A stretch of 64,000 nt of DNA from Podospora bellae-mahoneyi (lineage: Eukaryota > Ascomycota > Sordariomycetes > Sordariales > Podosporaceae), in the NCBI RefSeq assembly GCF_035222275.1, contig NW_026946359.1, positions 2,542,001 to 2,606,000 on the forward strand. Reading direction: 5' to 3'. The translations under genes were made by a program, and so were the position numbers. The notes under the pieces were generated by a model. That model ran no database searches and had not been told where the DNA came from. It was given only the letters and a program-made list of their open reading frames with translations. Below, one piece after another: positions 44,095 to 56,645 of this stretch (within the stretch, counting starts at the first letter, position 1; each line of letters begins with the position of its first letter).

Positions 44095-46167
44095 TTACTT
44101 GAAACCGCCCCCCCGATAGGAGCGATAAAAGCTCTCGGCAGCATTGCTCTCCGTCTCCTTGACACTCCCACCGCCCATATTCCCCGTCGTCTTCTGCGCG
44201 GCCTGGACCTTGGCCTGGAGAGCCTTGGCGTTGGTGTCGATCCACTGCAGCTGCGTCAAGTGGCTGTTCAAGACGCGGACAATCTGAGAGAGCTACACAA
44301 TTCAAAAGACATCAGTAAACCATCAGCAGACAAGGGGTTATCACAGAACAAAACATACCGGATCATCACCCATCCCTCCCCTCCCCAAACTCCCACTCAT
44401 GTCATTAATCTCCTTGATCATCTTTGTCAAATCCTTGCCCATATCGTCCAGCCGATCCGTCAGCTTCTCCGCCAGCTTGTACGTTCTCTCCCTCTCCTGA
44501 TCCGGCCCCGTGATCTGCTCCTCCCGCGCCAAATTCACCCCCTGCTTGGCATACAGCTCGTCCAGCTCCTGCTCATACCTGTCCAGCCAGGCCCCCAGCT
44601 CCTCCTGCTGGCTCTCCACCCCTTGGAGCTGACGCTCAATCTCGTTGCTGGCGCGCTCCGCTTCGTGGGTGGAGTTGAACAGGCGCTGGATCTTCTCGCC
44701 GTTTTCGACGAGCATGCGATCCCACTCCGAGACCTTGTTGGCTTGCTCTTTGAATTCCTTTTGGTATTTGGACAGGTCTGTCGCCCAGCGGGTGATGATC
44801 TCGTCCATGGTCTTGTTCTTGAGACGGGGGAGCTGGGAGGCGGGGCCGAGGGTGGAGGCTGTGAGGTTGGCGGCTGTCTGGGCTGGGTTGGAGGGTGTGA
44901 GGCCGGGGGTGGTGGTCGTGGTTGTACCCGCGGGCTTGGGTCCGAAGAGACCTCCAGCTGCGGGAGCGGAGGAAGTAGCAGCAGCTGGGGTGGCAGCAGG
45001 CGCTGTGGTGCCCGCCGCGGGAGCTCCGAAGAGACCCCCGGTTGCCGGGGCCGTGGTAGCGGCTGGTGTGGCAGAGGTAGTAGCCGCCGAGGTGGTCGCC
45101 GGGGTTCCCGTTCCGAACAGAGTGCCGGCTGGCTTGGAAGCACCCGCTGGGGCCGTAGTGGCAGCAGCAGTTGTCGCGGCGGGAGCAGTAGTTGCAGCAG
45201 GGTTTGAGAAAAGACCACCAGCTGCCGGTGTCGAAGCAGCAGGGGCGGTGGTGGCAGGAGCTGCAGTGGTAGCCGGCTTGGGTGCAAAGAGATTGCTGGC
45301 CGCCGGGGCGGTTGTTGCACCAAATAGGCCCCCGGCGGCCGGGGCAGTAACAGCAGGCTTTGTCGTGGTATTAGCCGTCGAGAACAAACTACCGGCTGCT
45401 GGCTTCGCGGCATCCGCTGGAGGAGCGCCGGCTGGGGTAGTTGAGCCTAATCCACCGGCGGCGGCACCGCCGAACAATGGCTTAGCGGGAGTTGATGTAG
45501 CACCAGCACCTGTGGCCCCCGCAAACAGACTTCCTCCACTGCCGCCGGCACCTGCAAACAGTGAGCTACCGGCTGGTTTCGCGGCGGCGGCAGTCGTTGG
45601 TGTGGTCGACGCACCCCCAAACAAACCCCCAGCAGCCGTTGTTGGTGTCCCTGTAGTCGTGCCAGAGGCGGCAGGAGCAGCACCTCCAAAAAGCGGCTTC
45701 CCTGGAGCGGCAGCAGTTGCACTGTTAAACAGGGACGATGGAGCTGCTGTCGTGGCGGCTGGGGCAGCAGTCGAAGCACCTCCAAACATCGCCCCAGTAG
45801 TTCCAGCCGTCCCTGTTGTCCCAGCAGGCTTGGCGAATAAACTGCCTCCTGCTGAAGCCCCAGCACCCCCTCCAAACAGGCCTCCTCCGGTGGCAGGCGC
45901 TGCAGTCGAGGCTCCGGCGGTGCCAAAAAGACTCCCAGCCGGTTTCGCGGCGCCGGCGGCTGTTGTGTTGCCAAAAAGACTACCGCCGGCCGGTGTGGTC
46001 GATCCAGCCGCGGCTGAATTTGGGTTGCCGAAAGAGAATGATGGAGTTCCTGTGGTTCCTGTAGCTCCTGAAGCTGCTCCGAATATGCTACCCCCAGCCG
46101 GCGCCGCTGAGGTGTTCGCCGCACCAGAGCCAGCGTTGGATGATGGTGTGCCGAATGTGAAGGACAT
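44095..46167 (-). CDS. nsp1: FG-repeat nucleoporin NSP1 (Nup62 family)
   Basis: NSP1 is a central-channel FG nucleoporin that forms a complex with Nup57/Nup49 and with Nup82. Exons 46167..44359 and 44292..44095 encode 668 residues; the intron is 66 bp. Residues 1-~425 are FG repeats: FTFG, IFG, FSFG, then many SLFG and GLFG units spaced by Ala/Thr/Pro/Gly. The Nsp1_C coiled-coil domain begins near 440 (RLKNKTMDEIITRWATDLSK), with KFQEQ-like heptads, WDRMLVENGEKIQRLF and a final helix LNSHLTQLQWIDTNAKALQ. The protein ends SYRGGGFK. The frame is open upstream of the ATG for ~160 codons but contains no other ATG. Antisense frames are composition shadows of the repeats. Confidence 0.94.
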
Positions 46168-47053
46168 GTTTACGGTCGTGATGCTTCCGATCGACGATGG
46201 CAAGTTTGGGAAAAGGACGGGGTCTGGAGGTTGGCGACTTAGAAGAGAGGCGAGAAGAGCTCCAAGCAGCCCAACACAACCCCAGTCGCTTGGAGAGGCA
46301 GCTAAGGGAGAGCGCAAAGAGAGCACCCTTTGGTCGCGATGTCGAGCTTTGTTGATGCAATTGGCCTTGTTGATGGAATTCTGAGACGTGCGCGCAGCTT
46401 TGATCACAAGAAAGTGGGTTGAAATGTTGCTGTAGCAAAGTTGCTTCGAATGTTGACTTTTCGATGCAGAAGCGCAAAGCAGAGCAGAGCGTCGCGATTG
46501 ATTGGACTTTTTGGCAGCTGTCGAACCGCGCCAGGAAAAAAGCTCCGTCAGCCTCACCAGTTGCACGCGCCCAAGGTGCCAAGCATCCACCCAACGTTGC
46601 ACAGAGCACAAGGCTGAGAGTGTGCATTGCCCCACTCTCCTCCCATTCAACTAGTCTAGCGTGTGGGGCACAACCATCTCAAGCTCCGCATTGGATTCCA
46701 TTGTCCCTCCACACTGCTCAACTCCAGCTCGCAAGTCACTGATCAGCCGACCTGACCTGGCCCCTCCCGACTGTCTCGTCTCGTCAGTTTACAAAAGAAC
46801 TGCGTCCATGTATGCGTACCCAACCTGATCCAGAACCCTGACCCTGCTTCTGCCGCCACTTAATCGTGCATCAGGAGTGCTACCTCACCACCCTTTTGCG
46901 CACAACACAACTCCTGCAGCCTTCAAGGTTCCCCTTCCCCTTTGACCCCTCCCACCCACCTGTCTCTCAGTGAAACCGCCAACCACTGAGAAACCGTTGC
47001 TCTTTGAGGGAAAGAACATACATACAATCTTCGTTCTTCTCACAACAGACACC
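46168..47053. other. Divergent promoter region between NSP1 and the Laa2-like gene
   Basis: It holds both promoters and leaders. The NSP1 frame remains open here without an ATG. No RNA gene or repeat is recognised. Confidence 0.5.
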
Positions 47054-48804
47054 ATGTCATCTGAAAGAAGAAACAGCTTGTCGCCTCCTGAGAGGCGTGG
47101 CACCGTTGACCCTGGTGCTCATGACCTAGGTACTATTGCCAGACTTCTTTCTACTTCTTACTTGGAAACAATGCGCGAAACTAACTTTTTCCAGCGGAAT
47201 CCGATTCCGAAGAACACTATTCCGACGCCCAGTCTGGGCCAGTTGGGTCAGCGCCTCCGTCACCCATCCCGAGAACCAGAGTCGAGAGGGTCGATGACAA
47301 GCCTGCTTATGGGGAAGTCCCCGGCACCGAGGCTTACAGCAAGAGAGAAGGGGATGCCGAGCCGGACGAGATAGCCATCATCCCCGACCCCCTCGACCCA
47401 ACACCCGCCGAACCGGAACGTCATGCCCGGTCTCCCACCCCTGGCGGACATCCTATTCCCAAGACAGTGGTGGAGGAGGCACCAGATGCTGAGGGCTCAG
47501 TGACACACCCGGAGGTGGAGGAGAGACACAAGTCGGATCCGCATCCGGATGTGACCATCAAGGCTGACGGGAAGAGGGTGGAAGATAATGGTACGGATGC
47601 GTAGTTCTTGCCTTTTTTTTCTAGCACAGCCAGCCTGCTCTACACGCTTTCACTTTCTTTTCTGTTCTTCTATAGCTCAGCCGGTATTGACGTGTGGTTT
47701 TCCTGCGTAGATGCCCCAATATCACCGTCTTTAAGTACTCCTGTGTCGACACGCTCCAGAAGAAAGTCGTCAAATGCCAGTAAAAGACCCGCGCCACTCA
47801 GCCCCACGTCACTGGGGCCTTCCGAGGGTGGAGATGATACGGTGGAGGGCGATGAAGATGATGATGATGACGACTTTGGGGATGACTTTGACGACTTTGA
47901 AGAGGGCGGCAACGACGATGACTTTGGTGACTTTGACGACGGGTTCCAACAAGTCGAGGAGACACCGCCAGTACCTCCTCCACCAGCAGCGGCGCCAGCT
48001 CCTGCCCCAGCACCAGCTGCCCCCGCCCTATCATTTGTAAGCCTTCATTGCCCATCCAACCTATATATCATATGCTAACTTTGTCCATCTCAGCCTATAC
48101 CCACCTTTGACGACCTCGACCCCTCCGAAATCCACACCCTCACCGAGCCCTACCTCTCGGCCCTCTTCCCACCCCCAGACGCCGTCGACCCTCTGCCCTC
48201 CCTCTCCAACGAAAACCCCGTCTTCCTTACCCCCCGGTCCGCCTCCCTCTGGTCCCAACTCGTCGCCCCTCCCCCGCTCCAACCCCCAGATTGGATCCGC
48301 TCCCGTATCCGCCGGCTCTTCCTGGTCTCCCTCGGCGTGCCGGTGGACCTAGATGAGATCCTGCCCGCCTCCAAACAAAAAAAACTCGTCCTCCCCTCCC
48401 TCCACCGGTCAACATCCAATGGCTCGTTCCAATCTGGCGACTCAAGGAGTGTCTCCCGCGTCCGCGCGGCCGCATCGACAACATCGGTCGACTCCCAAGG
48501 AAACCTCAAACCCCCCAGGGCGTCAAAGAAACTACCTCAGACATCAGAGGGTGTAGACAGCAAAGAGAAGAGTTTGGATTTGCTAAAGGCAAGGCAGCTG
48601 TGCATGACCACCGACGAGGCGATGAACGGGATGACAGACAAGGAGTTGAGGGCGCATGTGGAGAGGTTGGAAAAGATGCAGTTTGAGGCAAAGGACGTGC
48701 TGGATTATTGGCAGAAGAAGACGGACGAGAAGATTGGGGATCAGGAGGCGTTTGAGAAGGTGATTGAGAACTTGGTGAAGCATGCTAGGAAGGCTAGGAA
48801 GTAG
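47054..48804 (+). CDS. Acidic-Phe motif protein, Laa2-like AP-1/clathrin accessory candidate
   Basis: Four exons (47054..47129, 47195..47590, 47711..48036, 48094..48804) encode 502 residues and keep frame across all junctions. The first ~160 residues are disordered (SSERRNSLSPPERRG, then AESDSEEHYSDAQSG). Next comes an acidic cluster with repeated FGDDFDDF and FGDFDDGF motifs near residues 195-220, of the type bound by gamma-adaptin ear domains. The C-terminal ~235 residues look folded: FPIPTFDDLDPSEIHTL, LFLVSLGVPVDLDEILPAS, and helices MTDKELRAHVERLEKMQFEA and LDYWQKKTDEKIGDQEAFEK. This arrangement resembles the fungal family that includes yeast Laa2 (Ybl010c); I hold that at moderate confidence. 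Intron 2 has an alternative in-frame acceptor after 47680. If intron 2 is retained, a stop at 47602 truncates the protein to 161 residues. Confidence 0.75.
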
Positions 48805-49392
48805 ACTGGGAAAAGGGGGTGAACAGAATTACAAGGACAGAAAAAGTGTTGGAAAGGGAAAGGTTACGAAAAGGGCAGAAAGGTTCCAAGCAGGTTACGA
48901 AAAGGGCAGAAAGGTTCCCAGCAGGTTACCTTGAGGTTGTTGATTTATTACGGCAGTTACTAGTTAATGAAGGGGGAGAAAAAGGTTGCACAGGAGGCAA
49001 AATTATAAAGATAATAGACCAAGTTTGACACACTACTGGACCTTTGATCGAAGATGCAACTGTTGATCCAGATATCCATGCTTTCTGTCCAACATAAAGT
49101 TCTGTTTGATGGCATGACTTTGAGGACGCCCTTTTCGGAGCTGCATGAATGTCTTTCAACTGTGAAAATACACATGAGCAGTTATTATGTATCGCTACGT
49201 ATATAAATTCCGAGTGGGCAATTCAGAAAAAAACAGGCAATCCCTTTATTTTCGCTACTCTACCCCAGTCTTGGCATATAAACACCACCACCCCCCCGCC
49301 TCCCTGCCTAACTTTTTGTGAACCATGCAGCAAAGAGCAGATGAGAACCCCTCTCATTCTACCGTCATTATCATCAAAATATAGTAGGCTGT
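48805..49392. other. Convergent 3' intergenic region
   Basis: It holds the 3' ends of the Laa2-like gene and eIF2-gamma and a short tandem repeat. No gene is seen. Confidence 0.5.
48861..48930 (+). repeat. Tandem repeat, 31 bp unit, about 2.25 copies
   Basis: Two 31-base units (48861-48891 and 48892-48922) differ at one base; a partial third (AGGTTAC) follows. It lies just past the stop of the Laa2-like gene, probably in its 3'UTR. Confidence 0.9.
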
Positions 49393-51039
49393 TTAAGCGG
49401 TGACAGGCTCGACCGTTACGCCACTGTTTGACTCAGTTAGCAAAATATTCACGATGATCAAGAAAACCAGAGGGGGAAAACTTACGCAGCGATGGTAGCC
49501 CAACCAATGAGACGCCAATGCTTCTCGATACGTCTGCTAAGCGCAACCTTCTCGCCAATCTTTGTGCAAGCAGGAGATGTAAGCTGGAGCTTGGCAGCAT
49601 CCTTCTTGATGGCAACAACCTTGGCACCGGTGGAGGTGGAACCAATGTTGACCATGATAACCTCGTTCTTCGCAAGCTTGTCGACCTTGGCCTGCTTGCC
49701 GTCGGCCGTCTTGACACCGAGGAGGCGGCGGAGGAGGTAGAAGTTGACCTCGATCTCACTGTAGATGTCGGGGAGGCGGCCCTTGAGACCGAGGACGAAA
49801 CCGACAAGACGATCGGCTCTGCAGAGGGTAGGGTCGATGCGGGTACCGACACCAATAAGACCGCCGGGAACGGCGTACTTCAGCTCATTGGCCTCAGAGT
49901 TGAGAGACACAATACGGCTGAAAATGGGCGTGCACTTGAGATCACCCCTCTCGTCGCGAGTAACGATACCGGGGCGGATTTCAATCTCATCACCGAGCTT
50001 GAGCAGACCGTGAAGAACGGAACCACCAGCAACACCACCCTTAAGCTCCTCAATCTCGGCACCGGGCTTGTTGACGTCGAACGACCGAATGACGATCATG
50101 TGGGGGTCCATGGAGAAATCTCTCGGAGGGATGGGAATGGTATTGACGATAGCGTCGTTGATGGCGTCGATGTTAAACTTGAGCTGGGCCGAAATGGGGA
50201 TAATCGGCGACTTGCCAGCGACTGTGCCTCTGATGAACTTGAGAATAGACTCGTGGTGCTGCTTGGCAGCCTCTTCTCTCATAAGATCGACCTTGTTCTG
50301 GAGAATGATGATCTTGTCCAACTTCATAATCTCGATGGCGGCCAAATGCTCAGAGGTTTGAGGCTGAGGGCAAGATTCGTTACCGGCAATGAGAAGAAGG
50401 GCGGCGTCCATGACGGCGGCACCTGACAACATGGTACTCATGAGAATATCGTGACCGGGGCAATCAACAAAGCTGGTTACTGTTAGCAACTTTCCTCAGC
50501 AGTCGCTCGCCTCTATGTGATACTTACGAGACATGGCGCAACAGTCTGTAAGTTCCTGTGCAGCCCTCACGCTCGCAAGGAGGGTCAACCTCCTTCTCGC
50601 TCTTGTAGCTCCTGTAGCATGTCGGCCTTGGGCATTCTGGGCTATCGCACTTGTAGATCTTGGCGTTGGCGTAACCCAGCTTGATGGTAATGTTGCGGAT
50701 CAGTTCGTTCTTGAAACGAACGGTCTGGACGCCAGAGATGGCCTTGACGACTGTGGACTTTCCGTGAGCGACGTGGCCGATGGTACCGATGTTGATGGTC
50801 GCTTGCCGCGCAATAATCTCGGCTGTGAGGGGGGTAAGGCTCTTGATGTCGAGGTCCTTGGGGTCTGTTTGAGGGGGCAGAGGTGGTCTCTGGACAACTG
50901 GGGCAGGGGCGCTCTTCTTCAGGGCCGACTTGGGCTTGTCGAGGAGGTCGTTCTCGGAATCATGGATATCGACCTGGGACTCGCCGGAGTCTGAATCCGA
51001 CTCGGGGATATCGTTACCGAATTTGTCGTTGGCCGACAT
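49393..51039 (-). CDS. gcd11: Translation initiation factor eIF2 gamma subunit
   Basis: eIF2-gamma is the GTP-binding core of the eIF2 complex that delivers initiator tRNA to the 40S subunit. Exons 51039..50528, 50472..49486 and 49423..49393 encode 509 residues; introns are 55 and 62 bp. After an acidic, Pro-rich N-terminus the GTPase domain shows [13 protein letters not shown] (P-loop), [11 protein letters not shown] (G3) and LQNKVDLM (G4). The zinc ribbon has CDSPECPRP and CEREGC between P-loop and G3. Domains II and III follow ([35 protein letters not shown]). The last exon contributes only GVTVEPVTA. The start ATG gives [19 protein letters not shown]. The assignment is secure. Confidence 0.97.
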
Positions 51040-54000
51040 GGTGATGGCTTCGTTCGGCGGCGGGGTAGTTGGTTTTGGGGTCTTCCTGTGGTTGTTTCGG
51101 CGCGCCGGTTTGGTCGCTCGATCAAGTAATCGGCGAAGTTTTCTTTATGAGGGCGACGCGGTGGCTGCGTTGCGTGGTTTGCGGAATTGCCGGTGGAGGA
51201 AGATGCCGACCAAAAGCAAAGGGTGGGATACAGTATTTGGAAGAATTTCGTGTGCAGTCATACACATTTGCGACTCATCCTTGCCTTACCACTGGTGGTG
51301 CTGCTCTAAACTTTAACCAATAAAGGTTAGCGCCACCTGCCCCACCAAGACCGATAAGCCCCGATAAGCCTCCAAATGTGAGACGATTCACTTTGAGCTC
51401 ACCTCGTGAACAATTAAATGGAAACTGCTCTTGGGTTTTCACTCTGGAACTGCCATTATTCTGTCCACAATCTGATACTTTGCTCTCGAGTCTTAACAAT
51501 GCTAACTGTAAACCTCATAATAGCAAAAAGGATCTTAACAATAGCAAGGAGACCTGGAACTTCGTCCAGTTCCAATAGCTTCAACTGTACGTTAGCACTG
51601 TCAAAGAAACAGAGTTGGCCAGTGTCAAGACCTGTCAAGGACCCGGTTGCAGCTCCCAGCCTGTTCACTCATGGATAGGTAGCTATTGTCATCCATCCAA
51701 TAACCTGAAGCATCACATGCTCCCCTGAGCAAGACTGAAGCTCACAGTCACACAGGATACGGCATGACAAACACTTTGGATGTTCAATTCTGTTGAAGTT
51801 CTCCTTTCTTTCTTCACAGTGGCTTCTGGAAATTACCCACATAATTGAAGACTCTAGAAGGCGCGAATATGAGTTTATTCACTTTAACTGGTGACATGGC
51901 TGTCATTGAAGCTAAGGGTCAGAAAGTCATGTGGCAGAGATGCACTATTCACCATAACCATAACAGTCACAGGTTTACTTTGCCTTGGTGAGTTCATGAC
52001 ACCGACGCTTTGACTCAAATGATCATGTTTTGAGAACCAATACGTTTGTGGTTATAATGCTATTCTTAGGGGGAAAGGGGTGTATCTTTAGACAAAGACC
52101 AGCCATTCCCCGCTTCGTTATATATGGAATCTGCTGCTCACCACGTGGACCTTCCTTTGCTTTGCGGCTGTTCAACACGACCGCTGTTGAAGTGATCCCA
52201 CGTCAAAGTTAATAGCAGAATACCTCTTAGACAAGTGTGACAACAAAGGCAACTTATCTCGGTTCACCCCTAGAAAGATATCGCTGTGAGTCCAACCTCA
52301 CATCTGCCGAAATTCACAAAGTTGTGCTAGAACGCGAAAAGAAAAGATGCTAAACAATCACAACATTAATTCCAAGGACTGCTCACTGGCAATACGGAAT
52401 CCACAGCAATGTGCTGAAAATCAGCGGAGAATTCTGCTCTCAGACTAATCATCAAATCAAATCTAGAGGGTCTGTCTGGACTTAGTCGTGAACGGTGGGT
52501 CTACTGAGTGCCTCACAGTATCACTTTTCATTTCAGTTCTCACACAGAGAAGTTATCTAAGTGAAAAGAGCTGGATATACTAGTCAACACTAGTATAGCT
52601 TTCACGCTAGATACACAATCTTGCTACGATTATAAGCTTCTCGCCCATGGTATATCACAAAGCCACTTGTCTAAGTCCTTATATACAAGAAGGTTTCTGG
52701 GGCCTTATAAAGATGTCTCAAGTCCTTTCCCTTTATTTAAAGTTATTGCCCTAAATTGTACTGACCTGATATATATCCTCTGCTCTCTCTCCGAACATGG
52801 CTCAGTACTAACATCCTTCCCTGACTCCTCATCATCACAAGTCACATATTTCCTCTTTATGTTCAAGCTTGATCACACAGATCCACAAGAAAAGATAAAA
52901 AACGCATCAGATGAAGCCAGCCAGTCAGGTAATTCCAAAATCATCATTGGCCAGCTCATTTACCACCGCTCAACTTCCACGTGTCGGGCAAAGCTAAGAT
53001 CAAAAACCAGAAAACCACGAACCCACTGCTGCCTTGCAGAGTCAGTTGCAAGACTAAATACTCCACATACAAAGCTGTCTTTCTTATTGGAAGTGAATGG
53101 TCCCATTGCACCAACTAAAAGTCTGGTTATGTTTCATGTTTGAGAAGTGAACAAGCAGTCATTGGAGGCTATGTCTGCCAGATTTTGTTGTCATTGCCTA
53201 AGCCCAAGGTGGGTACATTTTGCATGTGGGTTTTGTTGTGAGCTGCGTGACATTGAAGGCGACGATCGCATGTGTCATCTCAGTGGTGTTTAACGAGACC
53301 GAAGCCAAATCACGGTGAGCTCAAAATAGCTTCAAGATCTGAAGGTCAGGTGCGTGGTCCTTGTTAGCCAGCACAGCAACAGTCTAGAACCACATCCCCA
53401 AGCCTCTTCAGCTCAGTGGCAGTAGTCTACCAGCGTAACACCACTAACCAGTGATCTAGAAGCATTCCGAGACGATCACTTCCTCGTATGCCCATCTGTA
53501 ACAGCAGCAAGTCAAGTTTGACATAAACGACCCGCATAAGCCACAAACGACACGCAAACTTCCTTTTCAGCCCTCCCTAGCAAAAGTTTCAGCCCTGAAG
53601 CCTCCTATCCACTTGCGACTCCAGGCACACTCTCGGGGGATGCGGAGAAAACAGAATGTGACTGGCCATGTGGCCACCTACGGTCAGAGAAACAGCGGCA
53701 TCGGGAAGAATTCCTTGCGAGGAAGAGGAAGAGGTGTCTGTGATGGGCATATCTCTGCCCTAGTTGTACATAGACTACCGGGCGTAGGACAGACCACCCG
53801 TCCACCCACCACTCCAACACCAACCCCGCCCTCAGAACGGAACACAAGCAGGATTACGATAATGGAAAGAATGCAGAAGTCTCTTTTTTCTGGGACACGA
53901 TTAGCGTGCTCGATGCTATTCATACATCGAAAGGAGCCAGAAAATCAATATTCTTGGTAAGCTAACGGCATAGAAGTGGGCAAATATCGCCCGAGCCAAC

Positions 54001-56645
54001 GGCTCCCAGCGGGTTCCCAGTGCCACGGCCCTTTCTCGATCCCCCAATCTATCTGGGGCGTCACTAGCGGTCTGATCGCGGGTTGCTACCGTTGAGTTCG
54101 CAGTTTGCTTCTGCACACACACTAGACTACCTAGCAAGGTCTTTCCATGACTTCATGACAGAAGAAAGTTTTGTAAGAGCCCGATGCCGTGGGGTACCAC
54201 CTACCTTGGAGCACACAACAGAGAAAGAGAGAGGGGAAACGAATCGCCAAATCCAGACTGTGTGTGAAAAAAACGCGTGCTGACGATAATTTTCTCAACC
54301 TAAATTGGAATGTTGACTATATAATTAGCAGCGATAGTCTGCGGGAGGGAGGGGTGTGATGGCCAGACTCTTGCAGACTGTCGAGCCCGTTGATGGAACC
54401 CGAAGCGCGGTCACCAACATGTGTGTAAGCTGGTGGTGGTGCCCGTTACACAGCGTTGAACCAGGACAAGAAGTCTATATTGATAACCATTATAGACATC
54501 CATCGTAAGCACGGTAGTCGGATCTTGCACCAGATGTGGTATGTGGGTTAATTAACATGATGTGGTTCCGCTGCGCAACCACCGAGGATTATTGGACTCT
54601 TGGGAAAAGAAGTGCAACATTTAGCACCCTAAAAATATGGCAGAGATGGTGGGTAAAAATCCGGTTCTGTATGTGGTGATCATGCACGGGACGAGCACCA
54701 GTGACACCCACCGGGACAATTTTGTCCTAATCAGGATTTTTTGCCCATACTCTCAAGGTCTGCCTCGTTGCTGGGAGAATCCGCAGCTGAATTCTGTGTG
54801 CCTTTTTCCAAATTGAAGCGAGCTGTTGGCTTGGCTTGTACTTTTCGCCTGCTAGGTGCCAGCCTCAACCTGGAGCATCGTGAGGATGTCGACCGCTAGA
54901 AAACTCTCGCTTGCCTCGGTTGAACCGGTTGAATTAAGATGCTGATATTGAATCCACCATCTTGGGTCTTATGTGAGCAGAGATAACGAGAGACATCCTG
55001 GGACGGGCCTTGGGGATGAGGATGGTTTTGATTCATGAAGAGCTGGCCCCGAGACAACGACAACAACGGTTGAAGCCTTCAAAGGCGGGGTCATGATAAA
55101 GCTCTATTCAAGGCCCAGGTCGTACATTCCATTCATGTGCCACTCGGTTGACAAAAAGGTCCTTTCTGAAGGCAAAAAAAGTGAAGGCCAGTCGTCGGAC
55201 TCTTGGAGCTGGCTGGCTGGGCAAGAGGGGACGTCGGCCGCTGTGTGGCACGGCTTACCGCTGAGCTGCATGACCGGCAGAGAGATCACAAAATGCTAGT
55301 CGCTGATTGGATGCTGCTTTCAAGCAATCCGAACCCCACAGGGTTAGACGCAGATCATTGGTGGCAGCAACGGCAGGGGTGGCAGCTGCACGACAGGGGG
55401 AGTCCAACCTGAACTCGACGACAGTCACTCTCTTGCCGCCCAACCAGCGACTGTCCCGCCCAGGCCGGCGTCCAACCTCACGCTCTTTCGGCAGAAATGG
55501 TCCTGCTCGACACAGGCCTCCATCCAATCGATTCCAAGCACTTGCATATGCGCCAGCCCCGCCCCGGGTTGCGACGACTTTGAGCGCCAAGCACCGCCAG
55601 AGAATGAGTCCTCTCTCGTCCCTCTCACCGTGGAACAGATCGAGCATCACCACCCGCCCGGCCATGTTCCATGGACCCGAGCACATGTTTCTGCAGCCAT
55701 TGATGGGCCGAGTAGCTTCTGATGACACGGTGAAGAGGCTTCCAAGAACGCTGCTTGTAGCTCTGGGCATTTGCAGTTAAACGGTGGTAGTATTAGTCTT
55801 TTTCTCTCACTACTTGTGCTGTTGAAGTCCCAAGCTCCGAGCACTATGCATGCACTTCGGTACCACCACCCATGACACCCCCCAAGGTCCCATTTCCCTC
55901 AACCAACAGCGTATTGCTATATTGAGATGCCTCCTCTTTGCAAGCTAGGACCAGTGTCCTCTGCTTATCTAGCAGATTTCTCTAGCCTTGATGATCGTCG
56001 GGACTCTTCTTCCCTCTTGTCATCCATTGTGAAGTGAGACTCTTCTCCTGTACTTCTTCCTTCCAGGTTTCCTTCTAGACCGCCAGGAACATTAGGAACA
56101 CGCTCCTGTAGCCAGCATCTGCAACCCACCCGCGGGTCTCTCTTCGGGCCGCCCAGCAAAACTAGCTCCAGTGCCGCTCCGTCACTCCAGTGGGCGTCTA
56201 TTTTCCATCACGAGTCGCCCGGGCTTTATTGGCAGCTTGGTACCTCGCCCTATCAGAGCCGCTTGCTGGGAAAATACCCCCTGTCCACCGTGGGTGTCCC
56301 CATTGCACCCGTTGCCTCCCTCATCGGACCACTCACTTACACCTCCCTGCAGCTGCGAGGCCCGCATGCCGTGTAAGTGGTAGTGGCAGCGGCTATTCAA
56401 ATCCCACCATCCCCCCAAGAGAGCGCCATCTTTTTTCGGAATTCCTTTCCTTTGGCAGCTGGGCTCTCTTAACCACACCCTTTCCCTTGGTTCTGTTCCG
56501 CCACCGTCCTCTTTATTGAAGACTGGTATCTTCCTTCTCTTCAACTTGCCGTCCATCTTTGTAGGTGTTATCGCCGCCTACACACAACACCAAGCAACAA
56601 AAAAGGAAGAAGGGAGAAACGACTTTACTGTCGTTGTCGTCCACG
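51040..56645. other. Gene-free region, 5.6 kb
   Basis: This is the largest unexplained stretch. The first part (to ~53.2 kb) is visibly richer in A/T and in runs of short words than the flanks; the second part is closer to the flanking composition. Frames at 52667-53143 and 55307-55780 start at TTG, lack domains and do not extend by plausible splicing. I see no terminal repeats, reverse-transcriptase or transposase remnants, tRNA or rRNA. The last ~500 bases are the promoter and leader of the four-span membrane protein. A hairpin lies at 52576-52597. Confidence 0.5.
52576..52597. repeat. Perfect short hairpin (9 bp stem, 4 base loop)
   Basis: TATACTAGT (52576-52584) and ACTAGTATA (52589-52597) pair perfectly around CAAC. 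It stands in the AT-rich half of the gene-free region; no run of T that would make it a terminator follows. Confidence 0.7.

Noticed and set aside
44645-46384. 579-codon plus-strand open frame opposite NSP1
   Set aside because: Its Ala/Val/Pro low-complexity sequence is the reverse complement of the FG repeats; no independent support.
46168-46650. In-frame upstream extension of NSP1
   Set aside because: Open by chance for ~160 codons but has no ATG; Nsp1 proteins start at the MSFTFG-type Met.
49518-50426. 302-codon plus-strand frame opposite eIF2-gamma
   Set aside because: Shadow frame of a conserved gene; starts with a non-ATG and has no domain.
52667-53143. 158-codon frame in the gene-free region
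   Set aside because: Begins with TTG, no recognisable family, no plausible flanking exons.
55307-55780. 157-codon Arg/Pro-rich frame
   Set aside because: Begins with TTG; a similar-length frame runs antisense, typical of GC-rich non-coding DNA.
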